From positions 1,189,484,357 to 1,189,548,356 of the forward strand of contig OY728152.1 in NCBI GenBank assembly GCA_963277665.1: a DNA stretch of 64,000 nucleotides, read 5' to 3'. Each line of letters begins with the position of its first letter. The stretch's first letter is position 1. The notes under the pieces were generated by a model. That model did no database searches and was not told the origin of the DNA. It worked only from the letters and a program-made list of their open reading frames with translations. Made by a program: the position numbers and the translations under genes. Shown here piece by piece: positions 22,474 to 33,200 of the stretch. Source of the DNA: Viscum album. Its lineage: Eukaryota; Streptophyta; Magnoliopsida; Santalales; Viscaceae.

Positions 22474-24040
22474 AATAATATAATTCAATGAAGTCCAAAT
22501 TAATTCTTGGGTAAAAATTAAATGCAGTATAAATATATAGTAAGTATTATGAAATCATAATAGATCAAAAGTGGTGTAATAAATACTATAAATGAAATAA
22601 ATAACTGAAAAAATATTTCCCATTTAAAATATATTTTTTTTGAACTTATTTGATTAATTTTACAAACCTATAATGAATCCTTCAAACCTATATTATATTT
22701 TAAGGTTTTAAAAACAATTCATTATGGACATGACTCACTTCTACCTCACCAACAATATTATTTTAATGATTTAGGTTATTATAATAATAAAATATTTAAA
22801 ACCACTCCTATTTGGTAGAAACCATGGGAAAAACCATGTTAAGGTTTTTGGTTTTTATTATTTTTTTTCTTATAGTCCAAAACCTAAGTTTAAAAATTAA
22901 TAAATAATTATCCTCTATTTTTTGATAAATACCAAAAAAAATCATTTCACTTCACTAAAAACCCATTTATCATGCATTTTTTCTCCATATCCCTCTATAA
23001 ATCAGTACCAATGTATTCTCAAGCTCTTAACACACTCCTCCCAAGCATTTAGAAGAACCCTCTCAAGGTAACAGATTCTCTTCCTCTTCCTCTTTATTGA
23101 AGTAATTTCTTAGTACTAAGCCTTTTGATTTTAATTTTTTCATGTTGTAATTTGTTTTTAAACATCACTTTATTATCCTTATACTTACCAAGTAATTACA
23201 GGATGCATATCATTCTCATTAATCTCTTCCATGAACATTTATGTAACATGTTATGCTGTAGAAATTATCTCATAGTTATTCATGATAAAATTTAATATTA
23301 TGAATACCCATCCCCATTTTCACTCAAGGGTATTTGACTAGATGTACATATCCTTCGTTGATTAGGGACATATGTTTATTTAACTCACACTCCTTAATCA
23401 AGGGATTAAAATTTATAAAATTCATTCTTATGTTATGGGATCAATGTGGCACACAAATTCATGTACATAATATAAATGTAATGGGTGTTACCAGAATTAT
23501 ATAGCCCTATAATGAATTTAGTAATGTTTTTACATCATGAGATACCATGTATGGTGAATATGATATTATCATAAGTACATTATGTTATGATGTCTCAGTG
23601 TTTATCCTTGTCTAATTCTTATGATATCGTGTTTTATATTACTTCTTCATTCCTATATTTCCTTGATGTTATCATATTATGTCATTATTAAATGTTCATG
23701 TTTATTATTATCACCCTTTTATGTCACCTTTATATTCCTATTGACTAACATGTATTACTTTCATCATTTTATGCTTTGATTATTCACTTACTTGGAATTA
23801 TATATCACCCCTTTCTATTGTATGTCCCCAAGTTATCCTATGTAGTGTTAAAAGATCGATGAAATTTAAGGTCATATTGTGGAGTTATTAAATAATGTTT
23901 TTTATCCATGTCTTGTGTTATGGTGTTATGTACCTAATATCCCAAAGACACTAGGAATATTGATCTTCTGAGATTGTGTTATGTGAATATTTATGTAATA
24001 AGTCATGAAATATAGTGTATAAATGACAAGGGTTTTCATA
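22474..24040 (+). repeat. 5' LTR of element E, left part missing
   Basis: Matches the 3' LTR closely in several places: CCTATATTATATTTTAAGG at about 22686 and 31435; ACCACTCCTATTTGGTAGAA at 22801 and 31552; ATTGTATGTCCCC at 23818 and 35111; GAATATTTATGTAATAA at 23983 and 35281. It ends TTTTCATA at 24040, where the 3' copy has TGTCACA, so the terminal CA has become TA. Confidence 0.8.
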
Positions 24041-24042
24041 GT

Positions 24043-24053
24043 TGGTATCAGAG
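24043..24053 (+). other. Primer binding site of element E (tRNA-iMet)
   Basis: TGGTATCAGAG, three bases after the LTR end, is the complement of the 3' end of plant initiator tRNA-Met. It primes minus-strand cDNA synthesis in this retrotransposon group. Confidence 0.85.
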
Positions 24054-24549
24054 AATGGTTTAGTTATTTTTAGTTATTATGATTATAAGACCTTAGTGAA
24101 AGATTTAGGGATAATACTAAACATATGAAAACATTCTGAATTTTTAATAAAGTATACAGTGAGTGGTTTCCATGCAACAAAATTCTTTTCGGGATACTAT
24201 AAGTGGTTGTAGATCTAGAAAAGTTGTACCTAGGAGTAATAACCCTAAAAATAGTTCATTGGGTATTAAATAAATCATTAACTAGTGTATTACAAAGATC
24301 CCCTATTGCACACCTATTTTGAAACTTTTGAAGGATATGATTTGGTAAATTTATATGCTCTTTATGAACCATTAAGAACGGAAAAAAGATGCCTATGAAA
24401 TTTTATGTTAGTAAAAAGATCATGGATAACTTATATTGAAACCTTTAAATTCATATATTATTAAATGTATGATTTATACCTTCAATGTTCATATCTTAAC
24501 CTTTTATGGGTTTAATAGTTTTAAAATTCTCATCCCTAATTTTCCATTT

Positions 24550-25140
24550 ATTTTAGTCAATAGTTGGAAATAAGAGGAACCAAGTTAACAACCAATGTGA
24601 TGGGAAATGTGATGACTTTCAAAATAAGATGTCCATCCTAATGGGAGAAATAGTCTATAACTTCATGGAAATACTTACTCAATTAACTCAAGTTTTTAAT
24701 AGAAACATAAATTCGGGGAAAAACACACATCCCTATAAGAAAGAGAGGGTTGTAATTGATACCCTTATGAAAAAAACATTTGGATTTTAGTTGATTTTGT
24801 AACACCTTAACTAAAAAACAATGGATCAACTCCATTAAAAAGATATTCTTTGTCATTCAATTTGCTGAGAAAGAGAATTTTGTGTTGGATTTTTATCCCA
24901 TAGAGGTAGAATCTGATCAAAGGTGGAAATTGATCATGAATATGAATCCCAAAGAATAAAGTGAATTTATGGAGTGGAAATAATTCAGGAAAATGTTTTT
25001 TGATAAATATTTTCCTTAAAATTGATGAATTAATATGAATATGGAGTTCCTTAGCCTCAAGAAAAAGGATGACGAATCAATTAGGGTGTGTGAGGAATAC
25101 TTCACAAGACATTTTTAATACAAATATGGGTTTTTCATTA
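24550..25140 (+). pseudogene. gag remnant of element E
   Basis: Degenerate Gag. Pieces read NFMEILTQLTQVFNRN, then FVIQFAEKENFVLDFY, then FRKMFFDKYFP near 24990, the F..…F…YFP signature of the retrotransposon gag domain. Numerous stops. No zinc knuckle or protease could be found between here and the RT. Confidence 0.55.
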
Positions 25141-25419
25141 ACCCTGAAAGTATGTTTACCACTTCGTCAGTGGGATAAAGAATAACCTATTGAAAGATTT
25201 AGATATTTGAGGCTTTGGAATTAAATCTCCCTCCATACCACAAATCCCCCTCAAATTCCATACAAGTTTGAGGATGAGGATGAATATCTTTGGGAATAAT
25301 AACCTCAATGATGGATATTATTTCCTTATGAGAAAGAGTATCTAGATCAAATTAAGGATACTAAGGAAAGATAATCCTTAATTAAATTCCCTTTATAAGA
25401 GAATGTGTTGATGTGTTTC

Positions 25420-26200
25420 CTGAATAATTTTGTCCTTCCTCCTAACTGATAGATTTATTTTTCTATCAAACTCATTATTAGATATTTTCTAATATACAAA
25501 ACTCTATATAGAATAGATATTATTGAACTTGAAGAGTTTAAGAAACAAATACAAGAGAATATGGATAAAGGGTTTATATTCCCAAGTTTATAATTATGTG
25601 GTGCAATGGTCCTTTTAATCAAGAAGTATGTGCCAATGAAACTCTGAATTGATTATTGAGAGCCTAAAAAGATCATTATAAAAAAACAAGTATCCTCTAC
25701 CTTGGATTTATGACTTGTTTTATCAACTAAATGGATCCTGGTACTTCTCTAAGGTGGATCTTTGGTCAATATATTATGAAATAAAGGTGAAGGAGGAGGA
25801 TATCCCCAAGACTACTTTTCATAAATAGTACAAGAATTATTTGTTCATTGGGATTTCATTTGGACTCAATAATGATCAATCTATCTTGATGGGATTAATG
25901 AATAAAATATTTAGGGATTAAATCAAAAAAATTGTTTTAGTTATTATAGATGAAATTATTATCTACTCCAAAATGAAGGAGGAACATGAAGATAATTTGA
26001 ATGTTTCACTCAAGACCTTGTGAACAGAAAATTTAAATGTGAAGTAGAGTAAATTCAAGTTTTTTGATGGAGTAAGTAACATTAATGTGCCATTTTATCA
26101 CCAGTAAAGTGTTATTTATGGATCCTTTGAAGATAGAGTCAATTGAAGGATATCCTAGATCAATATTAGTGATAAAAATCTATATTATCATTGGATTAGC
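25420..26200 (+). pseudogene. Reverse transcriptase remnant of element E
   Basis: Starts near 25500 with IIELEEFKKQIQENMDKGFI. From 25739 a single frame reads [27 protein letters not shown], a stop, then NYLFIGISFGL and MNKIFRD. The Asp of the KVDL block is intact. The catalytic YVDD box reads VIIDEIIIYSK, with GAA (Glu) at 25952-25954 in place of the second Asp. At least two in-frame stops. The gene order and motifs are those of chromovirus pol. Confidence 0.75.
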
Positions 26201-26274
26201 TGGGTAGTTTCATTAATTTTTTGAAAAACTTATCACAATTTTCAATCCCACTAACCAAGATAACATAGAAGGGA

Positions 26275-26775
26275 GTGAAGTTTTTATGGACAGAGGAATG
26301 TGAGGAGAGCTTAAAAGAGTTAAATAATTGGTTAATCACTACAATTATGTTCACATTACCCACTATTGGGGAAGGATTTTTAATATATAATGATTCATTC
26401 AAAAAGGGAATGGGTGGTGTACTCATGAAAGATGACAAAGTGATAGCCTATGACTCCTAGTAATTAATGATTCATGAGAAGAAATACCCAACCCATGATA
26501 TAAAATTAAGTTCAGTGATCTTCGCATTAAAAATTTGGTGATATTATCACTATAGGGATAAGTGTGACATATATACAGATCCTAAAATCCACAATTATAT
26601 ATTCATACAAAAAGGTCTCAATATACGCTATTGAAGGTGGTTAGAGTTGATCAAGGATTATGAAAATTTAATCCAATAACATCCTATAAAATTGAACAAA
26701 GTGGTAGATGCTCTAAGTAGAAAGGAGCATGAAACCCTATCCATTATGAGGATTAGAATGGATCCAACATTCTTG
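26275..26775 (+). pseudogene. RNase H remnant of element E
   Basis: Open at 26275-26457: FLWTEECEESLKELNNWL, then FLIYNDSFKKGMGGVLM, the RNase H start with Asp replaced by Asn-Asp (YNDS for YSDAS). After one stop the frame continues MIHEKKYPTHDIKLSSVIFA and DIYTDPKI (the TDHK block). It ends KLNKVVDALSRKEH, the VADALSRK motif that closes this domain. Confidence 0.8.
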
Positions 26776-26924
26776 GACAAGAAAAGGATGGACATGTGAA
26801 TCATAAAAGGAATGTCATCCTACATTTCTTAAATTAATACCCAACCATTCATTCTTGAGAGGATATAGAGGGCCCAAAAAGATTATAATGACCAGAAAAG
26901 CTCAGTTAGAGTATATCCCCCTAA

Positions 26925-28893
26925 CCATTTATTAAAATAAAATAAAAGGATAGTAAACAAGTACCACAATCCAAAAGATACAATTACATATCATAAAAAA
27001 AATACCCCTCCCCACATACCTGGTGAAAAGATTACTCCGTAGTAACTGATTCCCATTAATAGATTTCATGATGCATCAAAACCTTAGCATACTTCCTTCT
27101 AAAATTCATTTTCTCCAAGTAAATAAACTCTATGTTTCCAACAGAACACCTAGTAGACACCGTCTTTGGAAAATAGGAGTAGTCCTTCCTCGGCCTTCTT
27201 CGTGGTGGAGCAGTCATGAATTCTTGATTCTCAGTGATCTTCATCCTCCCACCCTGAACAATGTCACTATATGAAGGCTTGAACAAGACACAATAATTCT
27301 TCTTATCACTATCAAAGTAATCCACCCATTTTCCAGGGATACAAACCTCATTATTTCCATCTTTCCCTCCTCGTCCCTTCTGAAATTGACTATTAGTGTC
27401 AATCATTTCTAGACACTTTGTCTATTCCAAAAACTCAGGACCATCCAATATCCCCTACTGCAAAACTTCTTTTATGGTTCCATCCTCCTGATAAGGAATT
27501 CCAAGCTGCATACTGATGCCTTCATTCATTAGAGTATCCTCCTACGCATTCTCCATCTCCAATTATTAAAAATGATTGCTAGTAGAAATTGTGATCACCA
27601 CACTTCCATCACTAACAGCCCGCCCTTGTATCCCATCAGCAGCTTCTGAAACCCCCAAGACACCACTTTCACAACCTACAGCGTCCAAAGTCTCCTCAAC
27701 CATAGGCTCTGACCCCTTATGCTCACCCTAAATTTTCTTTCTAGTAGCCAACGGCATAAAAACCTCCTACAAGGTGTCCCTTGTAACAACATTGATGCCT
27801 GATGGACCTCCCATGTCACCAATACCGGAGTTATCCTTGGCAGAAAAATGCTTCACCCCATCCCCTGAATTCAGATCATACTTAAGCTGACTAAACATTG
27901 TAGAAACAATTGGATTAGTGGGTGCCTCTTCATAATCCCTTAAAGTTGATGCAACCCAGTTCACCAAACCAGAAGCATTTCTAGAACAAGCACCCATAGC
28001 ATACAATGGATTCTGACCAAAGGACCTACCTAGAATCTCCCTCAGATCATAGGTCCTCTTTTCCATATCTTCACATTGACATTTAGAGGCCAAATGACCC
28101 AATCTACAGTAGGTCGTGCAATAGTCAACCCAAGATTCAAAGACAACAGTCTGCTTCCATCGAAATTATTAACCAGCTGAAATCCAGATCCAATCGACTA
28201 AAGGCCTCACAACAACCACCTCAACACAGAGGCAGGGGTTGATCGGATGACACAGTGGATGTTCGAACATCAGAAAAAAGAAATATACCCACCATATTAT
28301 CAATCATACAGATAATTACAGGATTTTGAAAAGGTAGAGTAATCTGATGGATACTTACCCATGCTGCAATGGTGGATGGATCGTGATTCATACATAGATC
28401 AAAATACCATCAAAGGAGGAATAACTTGCATCTGTTGAATCGATGGGGGGCACCGGACTAAGCTTGGACCAAATCAAATTCTAAATCAAACCGGATCATG
28501 AAGTGGCATTTGTCAAGAAGACCGAAAATCGCACAGTCTGGAAAATACCATTTACCAAAGATGAAACGGTTGAAATAATCAACTGAGGGCCTTCGATGGA
28601 TGAAACGAGCCACCAGTGCCAGATCTAGATGACTCGATGCCTCGTATAACTCCAACAATGAGATCAATAACTGAGGGTCACCAATATGGATATCATGAAC
28701 CTTCGGGCTTAATGAAATCATCGGAAACTTTGAGAGAAAACTAGAGTTTGAGAAGGGGATGAAGGGTTTCCATGAGATTGGAGGTGGCAAGATCAGTTCC
28801 TCCTCCCCCCTCCCACATCCAAGAAGGGGGAAATATTATAATGAGCTACATAAAAAGGTGGTGAATATTTTAGATTTCAAAATTAATAAAATA
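26925..28893 (-). mobile_element. LINE-like ORF1 fragment inserted in element E
   Basis: Sequence of opposite coding sense separates two parts of E pol that should be adjacent: RAQKDYNDQK before and (frame-adjusted) CVP…LDLKR, HRSSFSIPPG after. Its only coding content is an ORF1-like protein with DUF4283 and a zinc knuckle, the layout of plant non-LTR retrotransposon ORF1. I see no LINE endonuclease or RT, no poly(T) at the left border and no clear target duplication, so the borders are approximate. Confidence 0.6.
27056..28800 (-). pseudogene. DUF4283 plus zinc-knuckle protein remnant (LINE ORF1-like)
   Basis: Reading the minus strand from 28790: LDLALVARFIHRRPSVDYF, then KWYFPDCAIFGLLDKCHFMI, matching the DUF4283 pattern LVGKFLGRRP…W…V..LPNGFFLF. 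After a stop at 28458, frame-shifted pieces give WVSIHQI, VGIFLFSDVRT and RPLVDWIWISAG, then DYCTTYCRLGHLASKC at about 28135-28080. The knuckle is spaced C-x3-C-x3-H-x4-C, not the usual C-x2-C-x4-H-x4-C, which suggests indels. The C-terminal part (28102-27767 and 27406-27056) is polar with an Arg-rich PPRRRPRK patch. In plants this layout belongs mainly to LINE ORF1 RNA-binding proteins; a captured host gene is the less likely alternative. Confidence 0.6.
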
Positions 28894-29640
28894 TAGTTAT
28901 AAGGTTTGGAACCCAGATATATGTCCCATAAAAACTAGATCTAAAGAGGTAACTTCTTGATGATTCACATAGATCTTCCTTCTCTATTCCTCCGGGAATC
29001 ATTAAGATGTATAGATATCTAAAGTAAAACTTCTCATGGGATAACATGAAGAGAGAGATTGAAAATTTGTATCTCGATGTTTGGTATGATAATAAGTTAT
29101 GGTTAAAGGACATAAGTCTAATGGTATGATGAAACCATTTCCCATACTAGTATGGAAATATGTAAAATTAACCATGGTTTTCATCGTAGGACTCCCCATG
29201 ACATCTAAATTAAATAACTCCATTTTTGTGGTAGTTGATCACCTTATGAAGTTAGTGTAGTTAATTTCTATCAAGGAATTTTTCTCTCTTAACCAACCCA
29301 CTATGATATATATAAGTAAAGTGGTAAGACTTCATGGATTTTCACTCTCTATTGTATATGATCGTGATCTAAGGTTTAACTCAAGGTTCTAGAGAATCCT
29401 TTAGCAAGTCTTGGATATAGAACTGAGTCTCAATATTGTATATCACCCTTAGATAAATAGTTAATCTAAGAGAATAATTTAAACTCTAGAGGATATATTA
29501 AGATCTTGTTCAATAAATTTCCAAGGATATTGGGTTCAGTAACTTCCCCTGGTGGAGTTATCATATAACAATAGTTTTCACTCTAGATTTAAAATGGAGC
29601 CTTATAAGGATCTATATGGGAATTGGTTTCGAACTCCACC
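28894..29640 (+). pseudogene. Integrase remnant of element E
   Basis: Opens with the zinc-binding region: LLDDSHRSSFSIPPGIIKMY, then MKREIENL. The core follows: FIVGLPMTS, IFVVVDHLMKL, IVYDRDLRFNSRF, then EDILRSCS and, late, KMEPYKDLYG. The second Asp (DRD) and the Glu (EDIL) remain. The first Asp, in the TMDF block, is GTT (Val) at 29177-29179. Scattered stops and frame changes. This enzyme inserts the cDNA into host DNA; this copy is inactive. Confidence 0.8.
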
Positions 29641-30200
29641 GTGATGGGATAAAGTTAGAAAGTGAAAGTTTATGGGACCTAAACTTATCCAAGAAACAAT
29701 ATATAATTTTCAAACCATTCATCATCATATGAAATCCATGAAAAGTTTATAGAAAATCTATGAATAAAATCATCTATGTGACCTAGATTTTGAGGTTGGA
29801 GATAAGTTGTTCCTTCATATATCTTTGTGGAATAAATTCATGAGGTTTGGGAAGAATGGAAATCTTATTCTTAGATACATCGACCCCTTTGATATCCTTG
29901 ATTTTATTAGAGTTGTGGCTTGTTGACTAACACTCCCACCTAACTTTTCTAAAGTACATAATGTGTTTCATGTATCTCCCCTAAGGAAGTACATATCAGA
30001 CCCCTTACATGTACTAAATCTATAGGTGGTCCCCTTGGATAATGATCTTTTATATGAATATTATCCAGTGAAGATATTACATCATAGAGATAAAGTTATA
30101 TGAAATAAGTCAACTCACCGAGTCAAGGTGTTATAATGAAACTACAAGTTTGAGGTGGCGAAATAGTAACCAAAAGAGGAAATTAAATATAATTACCTTC
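29641..30200 (+). pseudogene. Integrase C-terminus and chromodomain-like tail of element E
   Basis: Pieces read LSLWNKFMRFGKNGNL, then VHNVFHVSPLRKYISDP (the conserved VFHVS block), then VPLDNDLLYEYYPVKIL, STHRVKVL and FEVAK. The (L/I)-x-x-D-L-x-Y-E-x-x-P-V-K-I-L pattern followed by VKVLW is the C-terminal tail of plant chromoviruses, whose chromodomain reads histone marks. Trp residues of the last block are lost. Confidence 0.65.
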
Positions 30201-30258
30201 ATATATTTTAGTGTATGAAATGACGTTTTGAGGGTGAAATTTCTGAAGTGAGGAATGA

Positions 30259-33200
30259 TGTAATGACTCAAACTTTTATAAATTAAATTCCCTTTTTAAT
30301 TAGTAAATTCTTTATTAAGTAATGTATTTATAGAAAAAACATTCACTATATTTCATTTGTTACTTTAGAGAATTATGAAATATTACTATAATTTATTTAT
30401 TAGGATTAAAATACTATTAAGCATCACAATTGTTGATAATATAGTCATTCTATAGTGATTGTTAAGAATAGTATATATTAACTATCAAGATAAATTAAAA
30501 TTTACATAGATGAAAGAAGAGATAGCCTCGACCAGTAGGATCTTACCAATAAGGATCATTTATCAGAGCTTCTAAGGGAGATGACATCACTGGGCTTCTC
30601 CATAGTTCAATTAAAAGATGATATTCAACAACTAAAACATGAGAAAACCATTTACATGAGGATTTAAATCTTATTAAGATCGTGGCCCAAACCATGTTTA
30701 TTGAACCAACCCCAAGAAATTGCCACCATAGCACACCCTGTCCTTAGGGAATACGCTGGTGTAGTTAGAGGTTATGCATCAAGACCATAATAGTCTGAAT
30801 TTGTATATTATATTTTTAATAAAATAATGATTATATTTATCCCTTTTTATTATTACTTTATATATAAATATTATTATATAATGAGCTCAATAAAAATTAG
30901 ATTTTGATAAAAATAAATCAAAAATATATTTTGGGAAATATATAATTTCAATTACTACGTAGTTTTTGATAAATTTAATATTTTTTTGGAAATAAATGTT
31001 ATATTCATGAATTATTATTATTAAATAATATTTATTTAAATATAAATGATAATATAATTTAATGAAGTCTGATGTAATTTGTATGAGGGTTAGAAAGTGG
31101 TTAGTGTCATAAAAACTAGTATTTTCCAGCAAATACGGATTTTATTTAAAAGTGTGAATTCCCATATTTATAAAATCATTTTGGAAAAATATAAATTATC
31201 TTTGATATTATAACATCAAAATTAGACAATGGTAAATTTTTCATATTTTTTTGTGATAGTCGATGTTTTGGGTAGAAATAAATACAGTATATATTATGAC
31301 ATCATGATTGCCCAAAAGTGATGTAATACATACTATAAATATAATCAATGACCAAAAACATATTTCTACTTTTAAATAAGGTTTTTTTTAAGTTATTTGA
31401 TTAATTTTTAAAACCTATAATGAATCCTTCAAAACCTATATTATATTTTAAGGTTTTAAAAACAATTATTTTTTAACATGACTCACTTCCATATCAAAAA
31501 TGGTATTATTTAAATGAGTTTTTTTATTATTCTAATAAAATATTTAAAACCACTCCTATTTGGTAGAAACTATAGGGAAAACCATGAGAAGTTTTTCGGT
31601 TTTGATTATTTTTATCACTTAGAGTCCAAAGCCTAAGTTTAGAAATTAATAAAAAATTATCCTCACTTTTTCTTTAAATGCACACCCAACATCTCATTCT
31701 TCTTCACTAAAACCCCATTAAGCGTGAATTTTCTCTCCCTCTCCCTCTCTAGATTCCTCCCAAGGTTTTCCCAATATCTTAAGTGAAGTGGAAGTTGATT
31801 TTAATTGAATTTTTTTGTCGATAATGATGATTGAATTTCATATGGAGTAGATATCAATATGTTAGTTTTAATGAAGTGATGATGAGTATGTTTATGTAAA
31901 TATCCTCAACCTTTATTGTGATGATTTTAGATATTTTATTAAGTTTTAAGACTTGTGAAAATGATTCATATTATTTAAAAAAGTTTAAGAAGAGTCCATG
32001 AAGAATTGTGTTTATTTTTCATGAGGATTTGATGTTGTTTTTTGGAATATTTTTGTAAAGTTGGATTGAGTATATTTTAAAAATAATGCATTTCTAGCCA
32101 ACTAGCCAAGGGATCCAGGTGCACCACTATTGAGGTGGGTACTAGGATCGCCCCTAGCCAAGTCATCCAGTAGGGATGAGCCGAAGGAGAGCATGCATAC
32201 AAGGCGCTTCATGTGAAGGTGCATGGGAGAAACAGTGATCAACCATGACGGGTGGCACAGTGGTGGGAGAGAGCGCCAGCACAGGGCGGTTCTAGTAGGA
32301 GTGTAGGGTTGGGACCAGTAACCAATTATGGTTGGCTATTGTTCTGATTTGTATTATAAGGGATTGAAAAATGGAGTGTTGGTTCAATGTGGGACATTAT
32401 AAACTAGTGTATTGTTTATCTTCCTTTTCAGAAACAAATAGATAGCCAGCCATCTGATGATATTACTCCATCTGATCGATCACCTAGTTGAGGTTGTCTT
32501 CTACCTTCAACAGAGAGCTCCTTCTGTTCATCTGGATCACCATATAGTGATTTCCACAAATCGATCAATCCAATATTTCTAAGAATCACTTCATTATCTT
32601 TATTATTCAAAGATAATAGAAACATCATATAATGACGTTTTCATGATTCAACTAAGAAAAACCAATGATAAACATTGATTTATAAAATGATATTTTGTGG
32701 TGATGGTGATTTCTCATAATCATGAAGCACAAGATGAGGCATTGTGCACTTTATTTGATGAGGTGCAAGTGAAGTGATGCGATGTTGATCACCTATAAAT
32801 AATAGATGCACTGAGTCTGGGTTGTGTCAACACTTTGAGAGATAACTCATCTTTTTTAGGAAAGAAGAGCTATTGTGAGCTTCTAGTTCATGAAAAAAAT
32901 AATTTCTGCACAACTTCACTTGTGTAAGGTATAAGATGATCCCACAGATCTCTTAACATGAGAATCATTTACTCAATATTACAGTGAATACATTTAGTTC
33001 TACAAAGCATAATCTTTTGCAAAGAAGGCCACAAGAAGATGACTTGTTCTTAGCATACTCGTGTGCTTCACAAAGAACATGGTTATGTGAAGAATCCAAG
33101 ATAACACAATCATATATGAATCTATCTACCATTCCTTGAGTGAAATATGTTGATATATTTAGCACTAAAATATGCTCAAAGAATATTGAAGCTTGAAATA

